A program made the translations under genes and the position numbers. The notes under the pieces were generated by a model, which did not search any database, was not told the origin of the DNA, and saw nothing but the letters and a program-made list of their open reading frames with translations. A DNA stretch of 64,000 bases from Streptomonospora nanhaiensis (GTDB lineage: Bacteria; Actinomycetota; Actinomycetes; Streptosporangiales; Streptosporangiaceae): NCBI RefSeq assembly GCF_013410565.1, contig NZ_JACCFO010000001.1, positions 3,410,001 through 3,474,000 of the forward strand, written 5' to 3'. The stretch's first letter is position 1. Every line of letters starts with the position of its first letter. Positions 28,500 to 37,637 of the stretch are shown here, piece by piece.

Positions 28500-29171
28500 T
28501 CAGGGGGCGAGGCGCTCCAGCAGCCACACCGCCTCGTCGTGGGGGTCGGCCCCCGCGCCCCTCATGTAACGGAATCGGTCGTGCATGCGGTCGGCCCCGC
28601 CCTGCCAGAACTCCACCTCCTCGGGGACGATCCGGTAGCCGCCCCAGTAGCCCGGGCGCGGAACCTCGGCGTCCTCGGGCCAGGTGGCGGCGAAGCCCGC
28701 GTAGAGGCGGTCCAGCTCCCCGCGGTCGGCGACGGGGCTGGACTGGCGCTCGCTCGCCCACGCGCCGATCTGTGAACCCCTGGGGCGGGTGCGGAAGTAG
28801 GCGTCGTTCTCGGCGTCGCTGAGACGTTCGACACGGCCCGCGACGAGCACCTGGCGGCGGATCGCGTGCCAGGGGAACACCGCCGAGGCCCGCGGCTCGG
28901 CCTCCAGCGCGCGCCCCTTGCGCGAGCCGTAGTTGGTGAAAAAGCGCAGGCCGGAGCGGTCGTACCCTTTGAGGAGGACGGTCCGCGCCCGGGGCGCCCC
29001 GCTGGGCTCGACCGTGGCCAGGACCATGGCGTTGGGCTCGGCCAGACCCGCCGTGTGTGCCTGTGTGAACCACGTGTGAAACTGCTGCATGGGATGGGCG
29101 GCCATGTCGCTCCGCCGCAACGGCGGGCCGAGGTAGGGCTGGCGCAGTTCCGCGGGGTCGCACTGGCTCAC
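28500..29171 (-). CDS. pdxH: Pyridoxamine 5'-phosphate oxidase
   Basis: This 223-residue flavin enzyme oxidises pyridoxine or pyridoxamine 5'-phosphate to pyridoxal 5'-phosphate, the last step of vitamin B6 synthesis and salvage. Conserved segments are PNAMVLATV, RTVLLKGYD, FFTNYGSRKG (FMN phosphate contacts), QIGAWASERQS and the C-terminal dimerisation region GYRIVPEEVEFWQGG ending in RF(R)Y. Length is normal. The GTG start at 29171 begins MSQCDPAELRQ. It is divergent from citrate synthase, an arrangement also seen in Streptomyces. Confidence 0.93.
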   Translation of the reverse strand: MSQCDPAELRQPYLGPPLRRSDMAAHPMQQFHTWFTQAHTAGLAEPNAMVLATVEPSGAPRARTVLLKGYDRSGLRFFTNYGSRKGRALEAEPRASAVFPWHAIRRQVLVAGRVERLSDAENDAYFRTRPRGSQIGAWASERQSSPVADRGELDRLYAGFAATWPEDAEVPRPGYWGGYRIVPEEVEFWQGGADRMHDRFRYMRGAGADPHDEAVWLLERLAP

Positions 29172-29317
29172 AGTGGAGCATCCTCACACGACCTGTGGGG
29201 TAGGCGCCACCTGCACACCATCACCACAAGTGACACCTCACGTGCCACCGAAACATGACCGAACGGTTCAATGGGCGCACCCTTGCCCATGGATCGAGAA
29301 ACACGGAGGAAGCCGGT

Positions 29318-30424
29318 ATGTCGGACTTCAAACCGGGGCTCGAAGGAGTCGTGGCGTTCGAGACGGAGATCGCCGAGCCGGACAAGGAGGGCGGCGCCCT
29401 CCGCTACCGCGGCGTCGACATCGAGAACCTCGTCGGCCACACCACCTTCGGGCGCGTGTGGGGGCTGCTGGTCGACAACAGCTTCGAGCCCGGGCTGCCC
29501 TTCGCGGAGCCGGTGTACCAGGCGGTGCGGACCGGAGACGTCCGCGTCGACGTGCAGAGCGCGCTGGCCGCCCTCGCGCCGCTGTGGGGCTTCAAGCCGC
29601 TGCTGGACATCGACGACGCCGAGGCCCGCGACAACGTGGCGCGCGCCGCCTCGGCGGCCCTGTCGATCATCGCCCAGTCGGCCCGCGGCGACCTGCCGGA
29701 GGTGCCGCGCGCCCGCATCGAGGAGGGCACCTCGATCGTCGAGCGCTTCATGATCCAGCTGCGCGGCGAGCCCGACCCCCGGCACGTCAAGGCCGTCGAC
29801 GCCTACTGGACCTCGGCCGCCGAGCACGGCATGAACGCGTCCACCTTCACCGCCCGCGTGATCGCGTCCACGGGCGCGGACGTCGCCGCGGCCCTGTCGG
29901 GCGCGGTCGGCGCGATGTCGGGCCCGCTGCACGGCGGCGCGCCGGCGCGCGTGCTGCACATGCTGGACGAGACCGAGCGGATCGGCGACGCCCGCACCTA
30001 CGTCCAGCGCGCCCTGGACCAGGGCGAGCGCCTCATGGGCTTCGGCCACCGCGTCTACCGGGCGGAGGACCCGCGCGCCCGGGTGCTGCGCCGCACGGCC
30101 AAGGAGCTCAACGCCCCGCGCTTCGAGGTCGCCCAGGCCCTGGAGACGGCGGCCCTGGAGGAGCTGCACGCCCGCAAGCCCGACCGCGTGCTCGCCACGA
30201 ACGTGGAGTACTGGGCCGCGGTGGTCCTGGACTTCGCCGAGATCCCCTCGGAGCTGTTCACGTCCATGTTCACCTGCGCCCGGACCGCCGGCTGGTCGGC
30301 CCACATCCTGGAGCAGAAGCGCACCGGCCGCCTGGTCCGCCCCAGCGCCAAGTACGTCGGCCCCGCGGCCCGCGACATCAAGCAGGTGGCAGGCGCCGAC
30401 GAGGCCCTGGCCCAGGGGGTGTAG
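29318..30424 (+). CDS. Citrate synthase 2
   Basis: This 368-residue citrate synthase condenses acetyl-CoA with oxaloacetate. It is of the short, type-II form typical of the second citrate synthase gene of actinobacteria. The catalytic residues are complete: H170 (HGMNAS), H244 (FGHRVY) and D305 (LDFAEIP). The ATG at 29318 follows CGGAGGAAGC; an upstream GTG in frame is possible but lacks a ribosome binding site. The divergent pdxH and the strong terminator just downstream make it monocistronic. Confidence 0.93.
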   Translation: MSDFKPGLEGVVAFETEIAEPDKEGGALRYRGVDIENLVGHTTFGRVWGLLVDNSFEPGLPFAEPVYQAVRTGDVRVDVQSALAALAPLWGFKPLLDIDDAEARDNVARAASAALSIIAQSARGDLPEVPRARIEEGTSIVERFMIQLRGEPDPRHVKAVDAYWTSAAEHGMNASTFTARVIASTGADVAAALSGAVGAMSGPLHGGAPARVLHMLDETERIGDARTYVQRALDQGERLMGFGHRVYRAEDPRARVLRRTAKELNAPRFEVAQALETAALEELHARKPDRVLATNVEYWAAVVLDFAEIPSELFTSMFTCARTAGWSAHILEQKRTGRLVRPSAKYVGPAARDIKQVAGADEALAQGV

Positions 30425-30470
30425 CCACCTCTCGCCGCCGGCCACCGCCCGGCGAGTTCAGCCCGCACGT

Positions 30471-30509
30471 GGAAGGCCCAGCGATCGAGGACGGATCGCT
30501 GGGCCTTCC
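30471..30509. terminator. Strong bidirectional terminator
   Basis: A perfect 16-bp stem, GGAAGGCCCAGCGATC / GATCGCTGGGCCTTCC, with a 7-base loop lies between citrate synthase and the convergent immunity gene of toxin locus 2. Confidence 0.8.
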
Positions 30510-30549
30510 GCTGTACCGGGGACAGGCGTTCCACTTCCACTGGAAATAT

Positions 30550-31026
30550 TCACTTGATGGGCGGAAACGGAGTGTCGGAAACATACTTCTCGCGAGAGTT
30601 TCTTGGGATTCCAATGATGCCGACCTCAATGAACCCCGCACCGTTGACTTGCCACGAGTCACCTTGCTGATACATCTCAAGCAACGGAACAAACGGATCC
30701 GGCAATGCGGGAAGCACTGGACCAGAATGCGCCCTCAACTCCCTGAAATGCAGCGCCCAGACGCAGGTATACCTGACCATCAGGTGGAGATGCGGAGGAA
30801 GGCTGTTTTCAACCTCTTGCACCAGCCCTTCAGGAGCCCGCACCCCGCTGTCTACCGCAAGAGCATAATCAAAAAACGGCCAGGGCGCATCGAGCACCTC
30901 GGACCATAGCGCCGCCCGCCTCAAATACTCAACCATTCGATCAGCCTGAGCCTCCATGTTCACCCCTGGCTCAGACCAATCAAATGAAACGATCCTCTTC
31001 GCCAACTCCTCTGTCGATTTAGCCAC
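30550..31026 (-). CDS. Putative immunity protein of toxin locus 2
   Basis: This 158-residue protein is homologous to the putative immunity protein at 4813-5439. It shares the VEYLRRAALW helix, ALHFRELRA, LPALPDPFVPL and the G-F-I-E-V-G ... PFPPI end. It begins at GTG 31026, eight bases inside the 3' end of the toxin gene, so translation is coupled. The coding sequence is far lower in GC than the rest of the window, matching the adjacent toxin tip. No signal peptide or membrane helix is visible. I infer that it binds and blocks the C-terminal domain of the overlapping toxin. It lacks the extra C-terminal tail of its paralogue. Confidence 0.65.
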   Translation of the reverse strand: MAKSTEELAKRIVSFDWSEPGVNMEAQADRMVEYLRRAALWSEVLDAPWPFFDYALAVDSGVRAPEGLVQEVENSLPPHLHLMVRYTCVWALHFRELRAHSGPVLPALPDPFVPLLEMYQQGDSWQVNGAGFIEVGIIGIPRNSREKYVSDTPFPPIK

Positions 31027-33388
31027 CGAAAAATTCCTCCTTGATCACCTCGACAAGATCATCGAGGTTTGAGAGGTCGTCCGCCAGTTCGAATTCTACC
31101 GGTTCCCTTCCCATGGCGGCGTAGTGGTTATACGAAGGAACCCGCCTAACATCAGGAGCCATGTTATGTGCCCCGAAGTGGTCGAAGGTCGGACGTGACA
31201 TCCCATCCGAAAACGCCGACGGATGATCGGAGATATACGGAATCCCCTCTTCCATAAGGCGACTTTCCACGCCCTCGTGGACAATCAACCGGCGAAACTT
31301 CTCCATGTCAACAGCAGTGGATTTCAGTTCACCGGCAGCCTTGAGCCATAGATCTGCCACTTCATACATCGGAGAGAAGTATGCATGATTTACACGCCCG
31401 GGCCCAACTGCCACATCATGCGTTTGGCAGAATAGGTGATTCTTAATCCTCGAAATAAGATCCGCTGAATACCCTGTCCTATCGGCGATCTCCTCTACAT
31501 CACCGTCCAAGTTGCGAATTTTCTCGTAACGATCGGCCGCCTGCACGAACTCGGGAGATGAAACATAGGGTGTGCCCCGATTGTCGTACCAGTATCCGTT
31601 AGAGTCGGTCCACCCAAAGTCGACCTCCTCAAATTTCTCGATGTCCACCACTCGGGCGGGGCGCACATCATCTCTCGATGGAGGCCCATCCCCGTGGATC
31701 GCCTCGGCTGGATATCGATCTTCTTGCCGTTCCTCCTCCCTCTCGCCCTCGGCTGGAAAAACAGGCTCCTCTGCGGAGAGTTGATCGCCTGCGGAAGGCA
31801 TGTCGTCGGTACCGTCCAGCCCGTCGCCTCCGCCTGCGCCGGTCGGTGAAGCCGCCCCTTCACGGCCGAGCGGAATCTCCGGTCCAGTACTGGGCGGCTT
31901 GGCTGTGGGTTGCGGCCTTGGCTGTTCCGTCTGGGTCGGTGTGTCCTCGGTGTCGTCGTGGCGGGGGCGGTTGGTGGGGGTGGGGTCGTCGGCGTTGGCC
32001 TGGATGTCGTACTCGGGGGCGCCGACCAGGGCGGGCTCTCTTGTGGCGGGGCGGGCGGCCTCGGGGGTGGTCTGCGGGATGTCGGGGTGCTGCTCGTCGT
32101 TCGCGTACAGCTCGGTGGTGTCGAGGAAGCGCTGCAGTTCCTGGGCCGTGGGCAGGCCGCTGCCCGGTGCCGGCATCTCCAGGTCCGGCGCGCCGTCCAG
32201 GGCGGCCCCGGTGGCGGCGCCGGTGCGCGGTCCCGGCAGCTCGACGTCGAGGTCGGGTCGCCGCACGTCGATGTCCGGCCCGCCCGGAGCCGGGCCGTCG
32301 CCCACGGTGTTGAGGGTGCGTAATGCCCCGAAGCCCTTGCGGGCGAGCAGGGCGATACCCGCCGGGGCGCCCACGCCGCTGGCGATGGAGGCCAGGGCGA
32401 TGACGTCGGCGGTGATGTTGAGGCCCGCGGTCGTGCCCGCGTACCCCGGGCGGTCCTCCAGTTCCGTCCACGGGAAGAAGGCGTGGGCCATGTCCGCCCA
32501 CGCCGCGCCCGTGGCCTCCAGGCTCTGGAAGCCGAGGCCGTTCTCCACCGAGACACCCATCAGCGACATCGCGCCCACGGCCGTCCCGTACCAGAACTCC
32601 CCGGCGTTGGCCAGCATCTGGTCGGCGTCGGCCGTCCACGTGTCCGTGGCGGGGTGGTAGGCGCCGATGGAGCTTGCCGGGTCGGTCACGAACGCCCAGG
32701 CGAAGTCGCCGACCGCCGATCCGACGTCGACGTACCAGGCGGCGTCGTGCTGCTGCGGGACGGCCCACGGCGTGGCGGCGTCGCGCGGGGCCTCGGTGTA
32801 GCCGTAGCCCTGCGTGTCCGGCCCGAGGTCGGGGTCGGTGCCGGGCTCCACCGCCACGAACGTCGTGCCGCCGAAGAGCGCGGTGATCTTGTTGGCGCAG
32901 TCGCGCTCGGCGGCCATGAAGTCGTTCTGGACCTTGATCAGGTCGTTGTTGAGGGTGTTGAACTCCTCGACCTTGGCCTCGTCCTTGTCCCATTCGGCGT
33001 TGCCGGCGATGTGCTCCTGCATCGCCGTCGCGTCGTCCTTGAGGCTCTCCCAGCGCGCGAGGATCGGCCGCACCTCGTCGGCGAAGGCGAGCAGCGCGTC
33101 GCCGATGACCGTGGCCGCGCTCTGCACCTGCGTGCCCTTGGTCGCCACCGGATCGACCGCCTCGAAGAGGACGTCCTCCTCCGGCGCGCTGTAGAAGGCG
33201 GCCAGCCCGGCCCAGTCGGATTTGATGTCCTGCCCGATGTCGAAGATGTCCTGGCCGACGTTTTTGATCCCCTCGGCCGCCGTCTCCAGTTTCTCCAGGT
33301 CAACGGGTGGGATCGCGATGGCACCGGGCGCGATTCCGTCCGCAAGGCCCTCCGGGATCTCCGCCGTCACTCGCTCCGCCTCCGCCAC
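31019..33388 (-). CDS. WXG-motif polymorphic toxin, locus 2
   Basis: This 789-residue protein is the paralogue of the toxin at 5436-7826. The N-terminal region carries W59-A-G61, a long helical block, then GGTTFVA and YGYTEAP. A hydrophobic, Gly/Ala-rich middle follows, then a Pro/Thr/Glu/Asp-rich linker from roughly 370 to 540. The C-terminal domain of about 200 residues has RIKNHLF (647-653), HEGVE (704-708), GAH and ADDLSNL. Base composition changes sharply near 31870: the delivery part is about 75% GC and the tip about 45-52%. A start at GTG 33388 gives an intact N-terminus, unlike the paralogue. The WXG motif implies export by an ESX system. Activity is unknown, but the H-E-x-x-E and nearby H/D residues hint at a metal-dependent enzyme. 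Confidence 0.75.
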   Translation of the reverse strand: MAEAERVTAEIPEGLADGIAPGAIAIPPVDLEKLETAAEGIKNVGQDIFDIGQDIKSDWAGLAAFYSAPEEDVLFEAVDPVATKGTQVQSAATVIGDALLAFADEVRPILARWESLKDDATAMQEHIAGNAEWDKDEAKVEEFNTLNNDLIKVQNDFMAAERDCANKITALFGGTTFVAVEPGTDPDLGPDTQGYGYTEAPRDAATPWAVPQQHDAAWYVDVGSAVGDFAWAFVTDPASSIGAYHPATDTWTADADQMLANAGEFWYGTAVGAMSLMGVSVENGLGFQSLEATGAAWADMAHAFFPWTELEDRPGYAGTTAGLNITADVIALASIASGVGAPAGIALLARKGFGALRTLNTVGDGPAPGGPDIDVRRPDLDVELPGPRTGAATGAALDGAPDLEMPAPGSGLPTAQELQRFLDTTELYANDEQHPDIPQTTPEAARPATREPALVGAPEYDIQANADDPTPTNRPRHDDTEDTPTQTEQPRPQPTAKPPSTGPEIPLGREGAASPTGAGGGDGLDGTDDMPSAGDQLSAEEPVFPAEGEREEERQEDRYPAEAIHGDGPPSRDDVRPARVVDIEKFEEVDFGWTDSNGYWYDNRGTPYVSSPEFVQAADRYEKIRNLDGDVEEIADRTGYSADLISRIKNHLFCQTHDVAVGPGRVNHAYFSPMYEVADLWLKAAGELKSTAVDMEKFRRLIVHEGVESRLMEEGIPYISDHPSAFSDGMSRPTFDHFGAHNMAPDVRRVPSYNHYAAMGREPVEFELADDLSNLDDLVEVIKEEFFGG

Positions 33389-33618
33389 GCGCTACCGTCC
33401 GCCAGCCGCGCAACACCCTAAGGCGCCAATGTGACCCAATGAGGGGATATTTCGCCTCTCGCAGGGATCGGGGCGGAGCATTGCCTCCTTTCCGTGATGC
33501 AGCCTGCGAATACGAACATCAACGGCGGCATCCCACATGGAAGATGGCCGGAAGCGGACACTCCCCGTGGAGGAGCGAATACGGTATGTCGCGCGCCGGG
33601 CTGAGCCGCGTGGCGCGG

Positions 33619-34077
33619 TCAGTCCTGCCGCGCCTGGTCCGCCGGTGATTTCAGGCCCGCCTGGAACCAGTCCGGCATGTGCTCCGGGCTGCGCGGGAGG
33701 CGCCGCTGCTCCTCGGCGAACGCCTCGGCGGGGACCGGGGCCAGGAGTTCGGGCAGGGCGGTGTAGTCGTACCTGACCGAGAACACGTCGGGCGGGTTGA
33801 TCACGTAGGACATGGCGAACCACGTGCCCGTCCCCGCGCGGTACATCCCCTCGCGCAGCCGCGCGAACAGGGGGCGCGCCTCCGGCGGCACCGGCAGGCG
33901 CTCGATCCGGCCGCCGTCCGTGCGGACCCCCGAGCGGGCCCGGACCCGGGTGCCGAGCGCGGCGTAGTCGATGAGCACCTGCCGCCACCCGGCGGGCAGG
34001 ACGGGCAGCAGGTGCAGGGTGATCTCGCCGAGGATGCGATGCTGTTCGACGGGGTTGAGCCAGGGGCGGTCAGGCAT
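33619..34077 (-). CDS. YezG/DUF600-like immunity protein (orphan)
   Basis: This 152-residue protein has the pattern of the YezG/DUF600 immunity family: an N-terminal helix with LLPVLPAGW, a Phe/Val strand with TWFAMSYVINPPDVFSVRYDYT, and a C-terminal acidic LPRSPEHMPDWFQ block. YezG proteins protect against the nuclease domains of LXG-type toxins. It starts at ATG 34077, has no adjacent toxin of its own, and lies upstream of toxin locus 2 on the same strand. It may be an orphan immunity gene kept to resist related strains. It is unrelated to the two other immunity proteins in the window. Confidence 0.65.
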   Translation of the reverse strand: MPDRPWLNPVEQHRILGEITLHLLPVLPAGWRQVLIDYAALGTRVRARSGVRTDGGRIERLPVPPEARPLFARLREGMYRAGTGTWFAMSYVINPPDVFSVRYDYTALPELLAPVPAEAFAEEQRRLPRSPEHMPDWFQAGLKSPADQARQD

Positions 34078-34320
34078 TCGGGTCCTTGTGCGTCGCGGCG
34101 GTGGCGGTCAGTGCCCTCCGACGCCCCGGCGTCGGGAGGCGTTCCGCGCCGCCGCAGACCGCATCCGGCCAGGCGGACGCCGAAATCCGGGACGCGCGCC
34201 TTGCCGCGCACCGCGACGGCGGTGTCCCGTGTCCGGCGGCCGGGGAGGCGGCCGGCGGCACGCCCGGTCCCGCACGCGCTCCCGCGGTCGGCCCCCTCCT
34301 GATTCCTCTGCCCGGGCCGC

Positions 34321-34803
34321 TCACCACACAGGGCGCAGCGGCGGCACCCGGTCGCCGCTCAGCGCTCGGATGAGGCGGGCGAGTTCGCGCCGCAGGACCT
34401 CGGTGTCGGCGCCCGCCCCCTCCTCGGCGACCTCCGCCTCCAGGTGGCGCAGGACGCGGCCCGCCACCTCCAGGTGCTCCCGCGCCGCGCCGGTGAGGAC
34501 CACCAGGCGGCGGCGCCCGCCCGCGGGGTGCGGCTCCCGGCGCACGTAGCCGCGTCTCTCCAGGTCGTCGACGATCTGCCCGGCCGCCTGCTTGGTCACC
34601 CCAAGGCGCTCGGCCAGCTCGCTGCTGGTCGCCCCGCCGTCCCGCAGGGCCTGGAACGCCATCCCGTGGACCGGCCGCAGGTCGGCGTACCCCGCGGCCG
34701 CGAGGCGGTCGGTGAACTCGGTGAGCAGGAGCTGGAAGCCCATGCCCAGCAGGAAGGTCAGCTCGGCGCGGGCAAGGGGGTCGTGGCGGTGCGCGGGGTC
34801 CAT
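34321..34803 (-). CDS. MarR-family transcriptional regulator
   Basis: This 160-residue winged-helix protein shows the MarR fold: LLLTEFTDRLAAAGY for the first helices, SSELAERLGVTKQAAGQIVDDLERRGYV for the recognition helix, and GGRRRLVVLT for the wing. The ATG at 34803 follows GGAGGA by two bases. It reads divergently from a cupin gene. The 78 bases between them carry two near-identical palindromes (GTAAAGC-type), which are very likely its operator. It should repress both genes until an inducer binds. Confidence 0.85.
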   Translation of the reverse strand: MDPAHRHDPLARAELTFLLGMGFQLLLTEFTDRLAAAGYADLRPVHGMAFQALRDGGATSSELAERLGVTKQAAGQIVDDLERRGYVRREPHPAGGRRRLVVLTGAAREHLEVAGRVLRHLEAEVAEEGAGADTEVLRRELARLIRALSGDRVPPLRPVW

Positions 34804-34827
34804 GGTCCTCCATGGTGACACATGCGG

Positions 34828-34865
34828 GTAAAGCTGCTTTACTCAGTTGAGTAAAGCTCGTTTAC
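34828..34865. promoter_or_regulatory. Tandem MarR-type operators
   Basis: Two 15-bp inverted repeats occur 23 bp apart: GTAAAGC-T-GCTTTAC (34828-34842, perfect) and GTAAA-GCTCG-TTTAC (34851-34865). A longer palindrome TTTACTCA-GT-TGAGTAAA (34838-34855) bridges them. They sit between the divergent marR and cupin starts. Two-turn spacing places both sites on one DNA face. Confidence 0.7.
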
Positions 34866-34880
34866 TCACTGGGAGACCCC

Positions 34881-35249
34881 ATGCACGTCCTCACCCCCGC
34901 GCCCGCCGTCACCACGCCCAACGCCGCCATGACCGGCTTGGCCGCCCCCAGCCGGGGCAGCGCCGAACTCAGCACCTGGCGGGTCCGCATGGAGCCCGGT
35001 TCGGCGGGCCCGGAGCACTCGATCGACCGCGAACAGGTCTGGACGGTGACCAGCGGCTCGATGGAGGTCACCTCGGCCGGGCGCACCGAGACCGTCGCCG
35101 CCGGGCAGACCGTCGTCCTGCCCGCGGGCGCCGTCCGGCAGGTCCGCGCCGGCGCGGACCCCGTCGAGGCGCTGGTCGCGATGCCGGCCGGCGGCCGCGC
35201 CTTCGTGCCCGGCAGCGAGGAGCCCCGCGCCCTGCCCTGGGCCGAGTGA
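34881..35249 (+). CDS. Cupin-domain protein
   Basis: This 122-residue single-domain cupin reads GSAELSTWRVRMEPGSAGPEHS as the first cupin motif, and VWTVTSGSMEVTSAG ... GQTVVLPAGAVRQVRA as the second strand and motif. The first motif has H but few of the usual second histidine or glutamate ligands, so metal binding is uncertain. It starts at ATG 34881, shortly after the operator block. It is divergent from a MarR regulator, which probably senses the same small molecule. Cupins of this size can be small-molecule binding proteins or simple oxygenases; the substrate is unknown. Confidence 0.75.
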   Translation: MHVLTPAPAVTTPNAAMTGLAAPSRGSAELSTWRVRMEPGSAGPEHSIDREQVWTVTSGSMEVTSAGRTETVAAGQTVVLPAGAVRQVRAGADPVEALVAMPAGGRAFVPGSEEPRALPWAE

Positions 35250-35366
35250 CCGCCGCCTCCGCCCGTCCTCCGCCGGCCGTCGCCCGGACCGTCCGCCCGG
35301 GCCGGGCGCCGCGCCAGCCGTCCACCGCGGTGGTGGAACGTCGGCGCGGTGGCCCGGCCCGGAGCC

Positions 35367-35845
35367 TCACGCCTTCGAGATGTGGAGGACCGCACCCTCC
35401 TCGTCGGCGCCCAGGACGTGGACCGCCACACCGTTGAAGCGGTTCGCCGACATCTCCGTGAACGGCGCCTCCTGGGAGCCGCCGAACTGGATTCCGGGCC
35501 CGTACAGGGAGAAGGTGACCTTCCACGGCTCCACGGTGGCGACGACCAGTTCGTCGATGCCGGTGTAGCCGCCGAGGTCGATCTCGTCGCCCTGGCTGAC
35601 GCGGACCTCGCACTCGGCGTCGGAGCAGCTGGCGAGGTCGGTGCCGTCCGCGGGCTCGGGACCCTCCTCCTCAGTCGGCGACGGTGAGGGGGCGGGGCTG
35701 GGGGTGGGGCTCGCCTCGCCGTCGGATGCGGAACCGGCGTCGGCGCCGCCCCCGCATCCGGTGAGCAGAGCGCCCCTGTCGCCGCGGCTGCGGCGAGCAC
35801 TGCGCGCAGGGGGACGCCCCTGATCGGGGCCATCACGGTGTTCAT
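35367..35845 (-). pseudogene. Lipoprotein, frame broken in the signal peptide
   Basis: The mature part is a secreted lipoprotein of unknown function: a lipobox L-(L)-T-G-C is followed by a Pro/Ser/Glu-rich linker and a beta-rich C-terminus ending HVLGADEEGAVLHISKA. The signal peptide begins at ATG 35845 (MNTVMAPIRGVPLRAVLAAA) in one frame, while the lipobox is in another. The switch falls in the CTCTGCTC region at 35761-35773 and is explained by loss of one base: restoring it would give ALLLTGC. Either the gene is inactive or the sequence has an error. It is convergent with the cupin gene. Confidence 0.55.
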
Positions 35846-36298
35846 GGTGCCTTGTCCCAACTCTCGATCGACCTGCGGGCGCGGCCCGGAATGCCGGGCA
35901 TGGGTACGGCCGAGCGCTCACGAACGGTTGGCGAGCACTCACGGAGCGGACAGACACCGCGATTCTGCCGCCCCCGCGCCCGCCGACACACCCGCACGGC
36001 CGCATCCGGCCACCGGAGGCCGATTCCACCGGTCCGAAACCCCACGAGCGCACCCGTGGTCCCCTTCAGAAGGACGCGAGCTTCTCAATGCCGACGTTTG
36101 ATCTGCACATTGCCGATGGAGATCGGCGGCCACGCTTGGCGGGCGGAGAAACCCGCCCAGGTCGCGGTATCCCGGCCGGCCGGTCCCCGCCGACCTCTCG
36201 CCCAACTCGTCCGGCGCGCGACCGGGTCCCCGTTGCCCCTGTCGATGGCCTCCGCTTTACTTGCCCGGTCGTGGCAGGCGGGGGCGGAGGGCGTGGGC
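35846..36298. other. Intergenic region, lipoprotein / MFS
   Basis: About 450 bases of divergent upstream sequence. A short direct repeat CGAGC(G/A)CTCACG occurs twice near 35911 and 35931. I see no gene, hairpin terminator or palindrome of note; open frames here have no similarity or ribosome binding site. Confidence 0.35.
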
Positions 36299-37637
36299 AT
36301 GGCGGAGCGGCGAAGGCTGGGGCGGCGGTTCGGGTGGCTGTGGGGGGCCTTTGCCGTCAGTTCGTTCGGGACGCAGTTCGCCTTCGGCGCGTTCCCGCTC
36401 GTGGCCATCACCGTGCTCCACGCCGGACCCGCCGAGGTCTCGATGCTGTCGGCGGCGGCGCTGGCCGTGGGCGCGGCCGTGGCGGTGCCGCTCGCGCCGT
36501 GGGTGGAGTTCCGCCGCAAGCGGCCCGTCATGATCGCGATGGACCTGATCCGGTTCGCCGCCCTGCTCAGCGTTCCCGCCGCCTACGTGCTCGGCGTCCT
36601 GTCGTTCGCCCAACTCCTGGTCGTGGCGGTGGTCGCCGCGACCGCCGACATCGCCTTCCGCGCCGCCCACGGCGCCTTCCTGAAGTGGCTCGTGCCGCCC
36701 GAAGAGCTGGTCGCCGCCAACGCCCGGCTGGAGTCGGCCACCTGGACCGCGACCATCGCCGGTCCGCCCCTGGGCGGCGCCGTCGCCGGGCTCCTGGGCC
36801 CGGTGGCCACGCTCGCGGCCGACGCCATCAGCTACCTGCTGTCGGCCGTGGGCCTGCGCGCCGTCGGCGGCCGGGAGCCGCGCCCCGGCGCGCCGGACCG
36901 CGAGCCCCCCAAGACCGCCGCGCCCGCTGAGGCCGCCACGCCCGCCCGCGAGTCCCGGGTTCCCCGAATGCGGGCCGCCGACCTCGCCGACGGCTGGCGG
37001 TACGTCCTCGCCGACCCCGTCCTGCGCCCCCTGTTCCTCAACACGGTGCCGGTCAACAGCCTCATCATGGCGACCGCCCCGCTGATGAGCGTGCTCATGC
37101 TGGACGACCTCGGGTTCGCCCCCCTGGCAGTACGGCCTGGCGTTCGCCCTGCCCTGTGTCGGCGGCCTGATCGGCGCCCGCCTGGCCCAGCCGCTCGTCG
37201 CCCGCTTCGGCCGCCGCGCCGTCCTCGTGGGGTCGGGGATCGTCCGGGTGTGCTGGCCGGTGGGCCTGGTGTTCGTGGGTCCCGGCACCGCCGGGCTCGT
37301 GCTGGTCGTGGCGGTCCAACTGGCCCTGGTCACCAGCATCGGGGTGTTCAGCCCGGTGTCGGCGGCGTTCCGCCTCGACCGGACCCCGCCCGAACGGGTG
37401 GCCCGCGTCCTCACGGCCTGGACGGTCACCGGAAAGGCCGCCGTGGCCGCGGCGACCGCCGCCGCCGGCCTGCTCGCCGGCGCCACCGACACCCGCACCG
37501 CCGTGGCGGTGGCGGGCCTGCTCCTGCTGGCGACCCCGCTCCCGCTCCTCTGCCTGCGTGATGCGCGCACGCCGGCCGAGGAGCGGGAACAGGGCCGGGA
37601 TCAGCCCCGGAGCGCGGTCAGGTCTGGTCGGCCTTGA
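36299..37637 (+). pseudogene. MFS transporter, frameshifted
   Basis: This gene encodes a 12-TMS major facilitator (enterobactin-exporter-like branch) of about 445 residues. The start ATG 36299 follows GGAGGG. The first half is intact (LWGAFAVSSFGTQFAFGAF ... ISYLLSAVGLRAV, with a Pro/Ala/Glu linker, then GWRYVLADPVLRPLF). After DLGFAP the protein shifts frame. The continuation WQYGLAFALPCVGGLIGARLA lies one base out, and removing one C from the C6 run at 37119-37124 restores it to the stop at 37637. It is an insertion mutation or a homopolymer error. The last 20 bases overlap the DUF397 gene on the other strand. Confidence 0.7.
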
